Source of the DNA: Moniliella sp. 'wahieum'
Lineage: Eukaryota; Basidiomycota; Moniliellomycetes; Moniliellales; Moniliellaceae
NCBI GenBank assembly: GCA_003971905.1
Contig: RSEE01000027.1
Span: 62,001 to 126,000 of the forward strand
Length of the DNA stretch: 64,000 bases
Direction: 5' to 3'
Shown: piece after piece, positions 12,978 through 24,463 of the stretch
Position numbering within the stretch: the first letter of the stretch is position 1
Layout of the letters: the number at the start of each line of letters is the position of its first letter
Notes under the pieces: model-generated
What the model saw: only the letters and a program-made list of their open reading frames with translations
What the model was told of the DNA's origin: nothing
Databases searched by the model: none
Position numbers and translations under genes: made by a program

Positions 12978-14811
12978 GACCACACTGGTGTAAACATTGT
13001 GGTACACGATCGTATGACCTGCTCTCAGAGCCGCTACTGGTATCTTTCTCTCTATGATGCCTATACCATTTCCCCCAAATTCCTTTCCGCGATTCTCCAG
13101 ACTCTATTCTCGCCCACGACGTGTTTTTTGCTCTGTACGCCTTGCCAAGACACGGATTTCTCAGTTTAGCTCACTCGCCCCGACCGTTCCCCCCTCACTA
13201 CACCTCTGCCTCCGTCTCTTTTTTCATGCCTAGCCCAAACTCTATTTGACACACGCTCCTTTATGTGCTCGTCTCTCTTGTCCACGTTTCACACGCTTCT
13301 GATTTCTTCGTGCCACCTCTTCCTTTACGAACATATTTTTGCTACGTGCGATATGATGGGCATCAACACCCACTGTTTTTGGGATGTCTGATTTTAATAC
13401 GCCCACACGCACCGTTTATGTCTACGTCTTCGTTGCCTGTCTCCTGTTTCCCAATCGATATGCTACACTTGAATTTAATTTGAACCCAGCGATGAGAGCT
13501 GCACGGGCGACCGGTCGGTCAGGCACACTTGCGCCGGTGAATCTGACGACGGCATCATGAAAATGGAAGAGAAGGTGGGAGCGGAGGGTGGCCCTAGCTC
13601 CCGATGTCACCTCTATCACTGCGCTCACATGAACATGTGAATTGAAACATTGTTGGTAGAGGCGCAGCGCCGAAATATACCCGAAGGGCCAAGCGCCGGC
13701 TGCCGGTTATGGCTTCGCCTGTACACCACAACACAAGACTCGAAGGTTATTCTGGTTATACCGCGTGACGGTGAGTGAAGCTTGAAGTGCATACCAGAAG
13801 GATGGTGGCCGGTGGAGCTTGTGCAGCCCATTCGCGTCTACTGTCGTAGTCTTGACTCAGTATTCCGACGACATTACCGCCGAGCACATCCGCTCCGAAC
13901 TTCTGGAAAGGTCATCAAAGAGGACCTCTTTGTTAGAGGTAGTGCTAGGGTCCCCCGGCACGGCCCTCAATCTTCAATGGATCAGTGACGCTCGCTTAGC
14001 CGGGGGGAAGAGTTCCGCTCTCGCGGCCGCGCAAGCCCTACTGCTCGCTGCATCTCCTTTCTCTCTCTCCTTTCTCCTGATCTGAGAGAGCACACCGGCG
14101 GCGTGCTTTACTGCTTCCAGTCCTCAGGCCCCCCAGGAGGCCTCAGGAGGCCTCATCGACATCGAGCTTCGGCCTCATCAATCATCGGGCCGCTTTGTGA
14201 TTGGAGAGGGTCACATGATGCACATGATGCATGAGCATGATGATCGATGTCGATGACCACAAGCTGGCGGTGTGTTTTCAAGTAAAGAATTTCCAATGTG
14301 TACCGACGGTCGGGAGCTGGTTCATTTCCTTGTTCCGCAGTTAAGCCCCGGCGGCGACTGTTGCTTGATGTTTTCCTCTGTAGGCGTTGCTGGCTGGCTT
14401 AGACCACCACCAGTAGTGCAATTGCCTTTTACCCTTGAGGACCTGATATCAGACTCCAGGCCTCAGGCCTCATCGATGATCATCAAAGCGGAAAAAACAG
14501 CGGAGCTTCTCGATATGGCTGAGCCTCGGCCTGAAGCTCAGGCTTGAGGTGACCGGTGAGGCTTGAAGCTTGAAGCTTGAGGCTTGAGGAGGGACTGAAG
14601 CTTGAAGAAGCAACGCACGAACCATCCTATCGCTCATCATGCATCATGCATCATAATGCGTGCGTCACGCGTCATGCATATCCATTTGCTTGTGCACGGT
14701 GCAATCTAGCTCCAGAATAGAACCCCGCGATACATCATCGCTTAATTAGTCCCAACTCGCTCGCCTTCTTCGCCGTAGCAAGCAACGACACTGCTTCTTG
14801 TTGCCACCACC
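12978..14811. other. intergenic spacer with short-repeat arrays
   Basis: No gene supported. It holds pyrimidine-rich sequence to about 13480. From about 14100 to 14690 there is low-complexity DNA rich in self-complementary words, listed separately. The promoter of the thioredoxin gene must lie in the last part. Confidence 0.45.
14200..14690. repeat. ATGCAT / AAGCTT / ACGCGT repeat cluster
   Basis: ATGATGCACATGATGCATGA at 14213-14232 with ATCGAT words after it; AGGCCTC words at about 14455-14475; three tandem GCTTGAA units with GCTTGAGG variants at about 14550-14605; CATCATGCATCATGCATCAT and CACGCGTCATGCAT at about 14635-14680. The repeated cores ATGCAT, AAGCTT, ACGCGT and ATCGAT are all palindromic hexamers. 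Confidence 0.7.
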
Positions 14812-15548
14812 ATGTTCTCTCGTTCTACCCTCGCTGCTATTCGCCCCTTGCTGCCTCCCGCTGGAGTGTGTTTGGTACCTCCGCCCTGCGTGCCTCCATC
14901 CCGCAGCTCGCCCTGCCTTTCGGCTTCTTCCACGGTTCAGCCCAGGTCGGGCTGCAAAGCACGCGCAAGACTGTGCGGACGAAACGGCTGCTACACCTGA
15001 AGCCCCTCCTCGCGAGCCGAAGAACGTGCATGAGCACCCCCGAATCTGGGAGGATGTGAACTACGAGACGCTGGGCCAACTGTTGACCCCTGTTGAGGGC
15101 GGTGAGGCCAAGTTGGAAACCAGCATCGCCCTCATCGACTTTTACGCCGACTGGTGCGGGCCCTGCAAGGCGCTGTCGCCCTTGCTGGAGAAGCTTGCCA
15201 AGGAAGAGGGATTGGACACGACGCTCATCTCGCTCGATGTGGACAAAAACCCAGAGATTGCCCAGGCTTTCCAGATTACGGCGCGCTGACGGTGTATGGC
15301 CTATACCAGAACAAGCCTGCGACGCTGTACGTGCCCTCCTGCCTTACACATCTCTTTCCAGGTTTGAATCCGCCTTTGCTAACATGTTGGATCTCGCGTT
15401 CAGTCCAAGGCCTTCGCCCGAAGAAGCTTTGCGCCAATTTGTTCAGGACCTTCCTACTCTAGCTGCTGAGGACGCTAAGGCGGAAGAGGCCCTGGCCGCT
15501 GCTGAGGCCGACGAAGCTGCCTCCGAGTCCGAGCCGACAAAGCAGTAA
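14812..15548 (+). CDS. thioredoxin, probably mitochondrial
   Basis: Disulfide oxidoreductase with the active site WCGPC within IALIDFYADWCGPCKALSPL (about 15127-15186), then LISLDVDKNPEIAQAFQIT and VYGLYQNKPAT, matching the thioredoxin fold. The N-terminus MFSRSTLAAIRPLLPPAG is basic and Ser/Ala-rich with no acidic residues, like a mitochondrial presequence, and about 100 residues precede the fold. An intron at 15327-15402 (GTACGT donor, GCTAAC branch, TTCAG end) is likely. The last exon gives SPEEALRQFVQDLP and an acidic Ala/Glu-rich tail ending in SEPTKQ. Two one-base losses in the leader (near 14865 and 14945) and one near 15285 break the frame. The acidic tail is not part of a standard thioredoxin. 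Confidence 0.88.
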
Positions 15549-16824
15549 TGTCTCCATCTCTCAGTGCACCAATTAATCTCCCTTTTTTGATCCTGCATGT
15601 ACAGTCTCTGATAGTGGGCATATACGTAGCTCGGCAGAAACCTGATCCAAGCCCCTCCCCCAATTTTGCATCCCCCATGCCTAGGATGTTCATCCTGCCG
15701 GCAATCTGTCTCTGGGGGTTACGTTATGCTTTGTGATGTGGCCCACAAGAGGCAGGGAAAAGATATGTGTGGACTATTCCACTCCACTGTGTAATCAACG
15801 CAATCAACAAAACCAAGGCTGGGCTCAGTCAAACCTTGTTGCCAACTGATTTGTTGCCGGAGCACAGAAATGGCGATGAAGCCAAAGCTTGCTCTGTGGG
15901 GCTACCTAAATTTGTTCGTGCCCCATCGCCAAACCCATTGTGGGCGTTGCGATGTCTAAGATAGAGCTGAAAGAGAAGCACAACGATTTCATTGATGTGA
16001 CGCCACACTGGAGTAGTGTCATCGGCAGCTCCAGTCCGGTCGTCCCCTGGCGTGCATTCCTTTCCGGAGATATCCCTTACTGGAGGCCAAAGGAATACTC
16101 TATGGCCTGTGTAATATACAATAGCTCTAGACACTAGTATCGCTCTCTATTACGAGGAGGGGAAAAATGGTCGTACATGTGCTGGCTGTGGCTGCTGCGT
16201 TGCTGAGGTTCCTGTCGATCATCGTCGAGAGCCTGGCGATATATATACTCCACCGTGTGCGCGCGGTGGCTGTGCTGCGGTCGCAGCAAGTGTCCCATAG
16301 GGTAGTGTAGTGAGGAGGGTACGATAATGGTTGCTGTTAGGCTATTCTGCAAGGCGCCCGCCATCAGCGCCGCCAGCGCCCCAGGCCGAGATGGGCCGAC
16401 GTAGTTCCCATGGCGCTGCGTCGCTAAAGACAGCGGAACGCGACCATGCTCTTTAGGGCTTACGCCTCGGGTGTGACTAGTGACTGCTGCGCTTGGCGGT
16501 GGGCGGCACCCCCGCACAGGCCCCCACTGGCCCTGTGTGCGCTTGCTATACCGCTGGTCGCCTGCCTACAACTCGAAGCCAGGAGCAGGCCCACTGCCCC
16601 CGTGCCCCGTGTTATATAAAACAACCCCCGCCGGCTGCGGCGCCGCAAGCGCATGCAGCGGTGTTTTGGGTGCGCTGCTACAGCCTTGCCTTGCCTTGCC
16701 TCCACCTGGGTCTTCTCTTCCTCTTTACTCTGTCGCCATCGCCACCGCCACTGCCACCGCCACCACACCTACCACCCCCTCCTTGGCCCCGGTGCCATAG
16801 CACACTGCCTCCTCCTACCGTATT
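15549..16824. other. intergenic spacer thioredoxin-RhoGEF
   Basis: No gene supported. The right end (about 16680-16800) is a C/T- and CCACCG-rich stretch that reads as open frames without protein-like composition and most likely forms the 5' leader of the downstream gene. Confidence 0.4.
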
Positions 16825-19800
16825 ATGGACGGCGCCACCCCTGCGCCTGTACCATCCGCCACGTCCTCCAAGCCGCTCAAAAACCCCATGCTCTCCATAC
16901 CAATCCAGTCATACCCTTCCTGCAACAAGCGGGCAGACTCTACCGGACTACCTGCACCTTGGCTCAATTCTCCGCCCATGCAGCCCTTTCTTCCAGCTCC
17001 ATTTCCCGCTCCAGCAGCAGCTCAAGCTCCACTTCGCTTGATAGCTGCCAAGAGGATAGTCATAATCGGGTTCCCGACAAAACCGACGAGTTGTGAAGCG
17101 AATCCTTCACCTCCCTCCCCAAGAACCTTGTTTTGTAGAGACACTTTCAGGTTCAGTACAAGAGCAACAGGCTACCCGGGATTGTATACCCCCCCTTGAA
17201 GTTCCGCTTGCAGGCTCAGCGTTGGCTGTTCTTCCCACCTCACCTATCATTGCTGACGGTGTCACATTGAAAGAGCCTTCAATGGTCTCAGAGGAACCAG
17301 CCGTCGACTTTCCCACATGCTCCTCTCATCACACATCTACCATCCGCGCCCGAAGATCATCGGGTACCGCCAAGGACTCCATCTATCCACCATCTGTACT
17401 CCCCCTCCGGCGCGTTTCCACCCCACTGCACCACCCAAACCTTCTCAAAAGTTGGATAGGAATCCATCACCTTCACTACCGCACAACTGATTTTCCACCA
17501 GCTCCATTTTCAGGGCAAGACCTACCACAAAGAGCGGGCCCTCTTTGTTTTCTGCCAAAGCGGACTCACTCAGTTCGAAACAGTGCAATCCCTTGCACGT
17601 TAACGACGCTCTAAACGATCCAGTAGTATTACCCCCTATCGATGACCGTTCGCGGGTGGCGGCACAAACGCTTATGGTATCAGATCCGTGAATTAGTCGA
17701 CACCGAGCACACTTATGGGGGACCTGATGGCATTGGGTTATATCTACCTTCCGCGTCTAGGCATCAGGCCTTATTTACCGCCGGTTCCAATAACTCTTCA
17801 GCATTAGGGCAAAGCAGCTCCACCTCCTCTCCCAGTCTCAGCCAAGGGTACTTTCCTTCACCTTCACCGTTACGGTCTGGGCTCTCTGTGCTGACCTGTC
17901 CGTCAAAATGGAACGATGGGGCCCTCCGGTTCAAGCAAGCGAGGAGGACGCATGCAAGACACCATCGCCATCACAAGGTGAGGTCGTAGGACCGGTTGGA
18001 AGCCGCATCTCTAAGTTAATGTCCCCCATCTCTCCTTCCAGCAGCAAGGCCCGTATGGAGGGGCGCAACAGTCGCTGCGATTTTGATGATAATGGTCCTG
18101 GAAGTCTTGTGGCGACATGCTCCATTCTGAACGATGAGAACCATTCTCTCCTGGCTACAGTTCAAGGGGCTTTGGAAGAACTTCTCATTACCCACAAGAT
18201 GGCGGCCAACTGTTTACAGGAATTGTGGAACATCCATGGGCTGGATAATGTACTTGAGCTGCTGGACTCAAGACCGTCCGCCACTCCTCTTCCTCAATCA
18301 CCCCCAAATGACGTACAGCCTTCTGCGTTTGGGGTGAACAAAGACGAAGAACATGGTGCGGTTCAACCTCAACCGTCCACCTTGCCCTCTGTTCCTTTCT
18401 CATCGTCCACGGCACTAGCAGGAATTTCGAGAACGACGGAAGACAGTGCCGGCACCGCCTATGGTGCGTACATGCAATTGGAAGCTGCTGCCGTTGATAT
18501 AGCATCTTTCTTTGCCGATCAGTTGGTACGTATCTCTATTTCCCTTTCGGTCCCACCTCCCAACGACAACACCGCGTACACCCTTCACAAATAAGAAAAA
18601 CTGACATCTTTTTTCCTTTACACTCTCCCTCTCTCAACAACACACTTTATAACTCAACTGTTACATTTACGCTCTTCCCAGTACCCTCACTTTGCAGTGT
18701 ACCAGGCATTTTGCCAGCATAAACCGAGACTTGTTACCATTATCAACGCCTCTAAGGAACGACACCCGAGCTCGTGGTTGGTGTATGAGCAGCAGTGCAC
18801 TCGAGCATTGATTGCTTCGTCAACGCTAACGCTTGGCACATTATGCACTGCCCCAGGTATGGAAGGGGATCCAGATGAAACCATCGGTATGCCGGGAAGC
18901 GATACCTGGAGCCGCAGTGGGTCCAAGCGCCGAAAAAGTATGCTGTTTTGGCTGCGACCTCAGCCACCTTCTACTGTGACGGAGGAGGGTTGTTCATGAT
19001 GCTACTGCCAGCCCAACAGCCCCTTCGACTCCAAGCGATCATAGCCCCATTTCTGTCCCGACCGACGTCCCCAACTCTACACACTCTGGTCAAAAACCTG
19101 TGAGCCCTCACCGCTCCCACTTCCTTCGCTTGTCGCGATCCAAAAAGGGCGACAGTCATCCCACAAGGCACGCTTCTCGATCGAAAAGTGTGAGGGATAT
19201 GCAACGAGCAAGGAAAAAGGAAGTACCTCCCCCAATTCCTTCGTCCGTGTCCTTTTCCACGCCCCGCGGGAAGATGCTCTCTCCTCCCTCCACTCCTTCG
19301 AACGATGAACAAACAGCCCCTTCCTGCCCTCCCTCACCCCCACCATCACCCTCGGAAACGGCACAGATGGAAAACATGAAGGCGTTGGGGCGTCGCAAAA
19401 AGTTACGGTTGGACGATTACTTGGCTCGGCCGCATCAGCGTGTGGGGCAGTACTCGCTGATGCTGGCCAACATGGTTGAGCGTGCGCATGGGGCCAACCT
19501 GCCCCGTGGAACGTATGCTGGTAGCGTACTGTTGCAGGCCAGACTCGTCACTGATGCGGCTGCCACCGAGGCCAACAGACATTCAGGCCCTGTTGCCTTA
19601 TCTCCTCGTGCAACCGACTCTTTCCCCCTGGGCAGCAAGAAACATTCCTTTTCTTCTCTGGTAGCGTCCCCGATCACTAAAAAGGTGCCGTCCCTTCCGG
19701 CCAAGGCAGCGGTACCTCTGAGACAGCTTCTCTCCCCCTGAATGGCCCCACTCGCGTCCCGACGCATCTAGTACTATCAGTACCGCCCCAGCTTCACCCA

Positions 19801-20872
19801 GGACTTGTACAACCCCTACCACAAAGGAAACTACGTCTGCACTTGTTTCTGATCTTCCTGAACTCTCTTCCCCCCAGAGGGAATCAAAAAGGATGCCACA
19901 TTGGCGGCCCGCTCACCAACTGAGCCTCACGGTCCGATCTTGGCCACCAAGGAGGCAAAGACACCGTCAACCACATACCTTCATCCTTTAAGCGCAGCGA
20001 ACCGAGAGACCAGCCATATGGCACTTCCTATCCCCGTCCCGGCTTCCACAAGTACCAGTATGAAGCTGGATGCACAACCGACCCAGCCTTCTACCGGCCA
20101 TGTTGGATTGGGTGCCCTGCCTCCCGTCCGCCCTCTTCGATCGCCTCGTCGAGGCAAGCTTCTCCTGATCCCTACGCACCTTCAGACCATCAGCACCGGC
20201 CGTACCGGCGGGACGGTGGCAGAAGTAACCCAGACGAAAGAAACCATTCTCCCCCGCAAACGGACCAAAAAGAGCGATGCGGCAACTCTGCCTGTCACTA
20301 CAGCGCATGTGCTCCAGCATGCCTCATCCCCAACTCGCTTGTCACACCGCAGACCGAGGGATGGGATGATTGGTCCCGAGAGTGTGCTGGAGCTGTTGGA
20401 TGCGGGCGAAGAAGCGGCATTTGCACCCATGGTCCCACCTTCCGTCACCATGGCTTCTTGTTCCCGACCGCCTGTCATACAACGGCCCCAATTGGCCCCG
20501 GGGAAAGAAGAGGATCCAGCAGAAAGCGAGGTGGCGAGCAGGGTAGCCACCTCACGCGATGAAAAGGCACCACAGACTGCACACCACGGGTCTCTTGGTT
20601 TTGCTTTAGGTTCAGAAGGACCAACTAAAAAAGCGCCTCAAGGCGCGTCAGCATCATTTTCTAGCCTCATCCCGCCACCCCCGGACGCCCTCCTTGCTTT
20701 GCCTGCTGACATCCCGGTGCAGCCCCCACACCAACGCAAGCGGTCCCGCACTTTGAATTGGGGCCCTGGGTTCACGGGAATGGTTGCACCTTCGTCTCCT
20801 GCTCGATCCCTTAACGCGCTGGCGCCGAAAAAGAGAGATCGCATCAGTCATTGGTTTAGAACGGTCCGATGA
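16825..20872 (+). CDS. Rho guanine nucleotide exchange factor (DH domain) protein
   Basis: Likely activator of a Rho/Cdc42-type GTPase. The DH domain can be followed in pieces: IRELVDTEHTY near 17685-17717 (first conserved helix), ATVQGALEELLITHKMAANC near 18150-18215, YPHFAVYQAFCQHKPRLVTI near 18682-18740, SSWLVYEQQC, and the diagnostic LRLDDYLARPHQRVGQYSLM near 19405-19463. These are separated by long Ser/Pro-rich inserts. Introns: 17978-18041 and 18536-18681 (GTACGT donor; end CCCAG). The N-terminal 270 residues and the C-terminal part to HWFRTVR-stop at 20872 are low-complexity Ser/Pro/Lys-rich. Several frame changes (about 17095, 17615, 17760, 19000, 19745-19890) break it. No PH or BAR domain was recognised. 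The start and the joining of 19901-20872 to the same gene are inferred. Confidence 0.72.
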
Positions 20873-21652
20873 GACTATATCCCTCCTTCACATCTCCCAA
20901 CTCCCCTTTGCTTGCCTTTGACCGCGGCCAACCACATATACACTTCCTCTGCCTGTGCGTATTCTGTTTGTTGTTTTGGGTATTGTACCGGACCTACACC
21001 TTGTATACCCTTCTTGTTGCTTCTCGGCTTTTATCCCCCCCTCCCCCGCTCGCATTCTCTTTGGGTTTAAACATTGTTACGCTCACTGTGTGCATCAATC
21101 TAGTGACGTCCATCGCCCCCCCGCACCGAAAACGGTACGAACGTACCGGGGGGTGCGCTGCTTGTGCGTGTATATATCAAAAAGTGCATATTAGCCTGGG
21201 TACGACAGATGAATCGGATGTGGTTTTGGAGATCCGCGAGTCTATGACTGACGGTGGCCTCGGAGGAACAGAGAAGCGTTGGCTGTGTTCAGAGTCGGAC
21301 AACTTGATCTAGATCCAGATCTACATTTCTGTGAGGTTGTCACGGATGTATCCAACCCTTCTGGGACGGACTGTTTGACAAAACGTAACAGGTCTGTGAC
21401 CCCAAGATTGTTGGCCTTCCCTGGGCGTGCCATCTCCTACCACCCAGAAGAACACCCCTCTTAAATCATGTTCCCCCTTTCTCTACTCTAGTGTTTGGCT
21501 GTTGTGACTGAAGGATGGCGGATAGGACTACGCCCCCCGACAAAGCCAGAGCCAAAGCCCGAGCCAGAGCCGGACCGGGGTCCCAGTTACAAATTCGATA
21601 GAAGGGTGGATGGATAAATGCGAAGAGTACAGGAACGCACCCTTACTTCCAA
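20873..21652. other. intergenic spacer
   Basis: Pyrimidine-rich to about 21110, consistent with a 3' UTR. Short AGATCTAGATCCAGATCT words occur near 21307-21322. No gene supported. Both flanking genes converge here. Confidence 0.4.
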
Positions 21653-23556
21653 TCAAACCAAAGGAGCCCAGAACCAGAGTCCATTCTCAGGGCAGGTAAG
21701 GAATGCAGATATGACAACAGAGGTGCTCCGTCGCCGCGAGCTAGGGACATCTATCAACGTGGGATACACTTCGGAACAGGTCGGAACGAGGGGGGCGGCA
21801 CACGACGGAGATGGGAGAGGAACGCAGGAGGGAGACGACACGGGGGCCAAGGTACTGTTCAAGAGGCGATTTCCATTTGTTTGTACGTCTCCGGTCGGTT
21901 TGGCTTTGGGTTGGGAACGAGTGGTGCGACCCAGGCGTTTGAACAGCTTGCTCAGCCCCGAGGGGAAGGGGAAGAGGAGGGGGAGGGGGTGACCGCAGCT
22001 GGTGGGGAGCTCTTGTCCTTGTTCTTGTTCTTGCTCTTGTTCTTGTTCTTGCTCTTGCTCTCAGTGGGAGTGGGGGCCGAGCTGGCCGGACCTCGTGGCG
22101 CAGGGGCGGCGGAGCTTGCGAGCGGGTAGCTGAGGCAGGGCGGGGCAGGAACTGGGGACAAGGGGGGTGCCAAGGCGGAAGTGGGTGGTGCGGTGCCCAT
22201 GGCAACCGACAAGGGAGAGGAGGGCAAGGAGGGGGGGTGGTTGAAGTGGTGGGAGTGGGAGGGTTGGAAGAGCTACTGGGCGAAGAGGTAGGCGGAACAA
22301 GGACGCTAGCAAGCGCAGGCACTGCCAACCCTTCCTTTCCGTCCTTACAGGGCACTGCCAGGGGGGGGACGGAGACCTCAGTGTGAGGGGTTGCTTCTCC
22401 CCCGCCCATGCCGAGAGAGCCACGGGAGGTATTGGACAGGCCTTGGGAGACGGCTTGCGATGGCGCCTGCGATGATACGGACGATTGATGCGACGTTGAA
22501 TTGCGCAAGGGCGCGGGGGACACTGCCAGGCCCACGGAAGGGGACGAGGGTGGCTTGGACGGTGTTGGCGACGGAAGCGGCGATGGCTCGTCCTTTTTTC
22601 GCCGCAGACCAAAGAACGACCCACGCCGCCGGCCCGAGGTGGCGACAGAAGTGGTGGAGCGATTGGCGAGCCGGTTGGACCACGACCCGCTCACCGAAGG
22701 CGAGGACGCTGTAGGCGACCTGGACAGCGTATCGGGCAAGTTGGCCTGGCTGGCCGAGGGGGTGTCCGCACGGGAGGCAGCACGGGACCCAGCGTGAGAG
22801 GGGGAGCGTGATTGGCTAAACGGAGTGGACCAGGCGGACTTTTTGGGCGGAACAGCCACCGCCGCTTCCTGGACGGGGTCATGAAGGGGCATGCTCATCA
22901 CTGCTCGCCGAATCTGGTGCACATCAGCCGAAGAGTGACGCGCTTCGCTCGGACGAAGTGGGGAGGACTGACCAATGTGGCTCGCGCGTTCCTTACCCTT
23001 ACCCTTGCCCTTGCCATTGTCCTGTGGCTCGTTCTCCTGTACCACGGGGAGGCTAAACTCGAGGCTGACGGGGAAGCCAGGGTCGAGGGGCAAGCGCCGG
23101 CCCAGGGAGGGATAGGGGCCATCGCTGATGCCGGGCACCACATCGGGGCCCGTCCAGTACCCGGCGCGGGCGGGAGAGGAGCGGGTGGTGCGCGGGAGAG
23201 AAGAGCGGGTGCGGAAGGAGAGAGCGTCCAAGCTGCGTGTTTCGGGCGAAAGACCAGGGCGGGCAAACGCAGCGTGGGGCGAGGCAGAGGTGCTGGCGCG
23301 GGGGGATCGGGAGCGGAGGTGGGTGTAAGCGGCGTTCTCGGCGGCGAGTTCGCAGGCGAGCTGGTCGATCTGGCGCGTGTCATTGTATCGGCGGCGGCGG
23401 GGGTGGTGGTGGATACTGATCAGGGGGCAGCGGGCCGGAGGGGGGAGGCAGGTCGTCGAGGGGCGAAGGGGCGGGGGGGGGCATGCTGGCGTGCAGCGTG
23501 GGGAGCAGGGTGCGGCGCGTGCGGGCCGGGGGCGGGTGGGAGGCGCTGGGAGCCAT
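21653..23556 (-). CDS. hypothetical Ser/Pro-rich basic protein
   Basis: Not recognised. The start is set at the ATG at 23556, which opens MAPSASHPPPARTRRTLLP and, after shifts in C-runs near 23470 and 23395, joins a frame with a natural-looking segment YNDTRQIDQLACELAAENAA. Further features are a Gly-Lys repeat (NGKGKGKGKER, about 22990-23020), a Ser-rich middle with GRRRGSFFGLRRKKDEPS near 22590-22630, and a lysine/asparagine hexanucleotide-type repeat (SKNKNKSKNKNKDK, about 22015-22065). After another shift comes LSKLFKRLGRTTR near 21920-21960, ending at 21653. The composition suggests an intrinsically disordered protein, possibly a substrate or scaffold. The long forward-strand frames over it are antisense shadows. 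No function is proposed. Confidence 0.6.
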
Positions 23557-24463
23557 GGGCGGCGGAGGGGGCAGCGAAGGGGGTCTGCTGGCAAGTGGAG
23601 GTGATCTGTGCGATGTTTCTGTTGCTGCCCTGCGTACTGGGTCTGATTAATGAGCGCTTGGGTGCGTGGCCACAGCCCGCGTGAGCCTGAGGCTGCACTG
23701 GGAGCGTGAGGGGCCGCAGTGCAGGGATCGGCGGATCGGCGCTGTGCGCACGCGTGCGCAGGGGCCTGCATCATCGATCTGCATCACCCGTCGCGCATCG
23801 CCATGGAGTCGCAGCACTGGGCCCGTGCTGCCCGCAGCTGAAACGGGCCCGTGCCCGCTCGGCGCCACTGTGGGTGCGGAGGCTGTCCCCCATGCGCCCG
23901 TCTGCGTCTGGTGCGGCTCCGCGGGGCGGGCACAGCGCCTGTGCTGGACGGCGGATGGGGCCGGCGGGGGCCGGATGCAGCGGCAGATTAGGCGCTTAAG
24001 CGCTTAAAGCGTAAGCACTGGAGATCGGAGATTGGGCGCACGCGCAGACAGACGCAGAGCCACAGCGCAGCCATCGGCCCATCTCCTCTGCCCAGGCCAG
24101 TCGACTGGCTCCCTTGCGCAGCCCCAGCATTGGACGGATGCCCCCCACCTCCATCTTGCGCGGGGCGTAGATATGATACGCCTGCGGATGTGGGACAACC
24201 AACCTCCTGCGTTCTTCCTTCGAACGCAATCAATGCCTGTTATCATCCTAACATCTCCACGCTGCAACAGGAAAAACAGTGCTACCAAATGATCTGTTCC
24301 AACCATACGCAAGGGAAAACGTTGAATCCATTTACAGTTGTTGTGGGCAGAGAGGGCCATCGCGATTGCCAACCAGGCCCAAACACATCTTGCTGGCTAG
24401 CAGCAACAGAGAGAGCAAGAGCGGGGTGTTAACAACCAATCAGTTAGGCTTGTTGCAGCAACT
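23557..24463. other. GC-rich spacer between the hypothetical gene and GLT1
   Basis: Promoter side of the minus-strand hypothetical gene and 3' side of GLT1. A small palindromic stretch AGGCGCTTAAGCGCTTAAAG lies at about 23990-24009. No gene supported. Confidence 0.4.

Noticed and set aside
15355-15372. GGTTTGAATCC resembling a tRNA B box
   Set aside because: It lies in the thioredoxin intron, with no matching A box or cloverleaf.
22812-23684. 290-codon plus-strand frame over the hypothetical gene
   Set aside because: Gly/Arg-rich antisense of the Ser/Pro-rich minus-strand protein; no motif.
21741-23774. A single 677-codon minus-strand frame taken at face value
   Set aside because: The real protein appears to start at 23556 and to change frame at C-runs and near 21945; the extreme ends of the uninterrupted frame have arbitrary composition.
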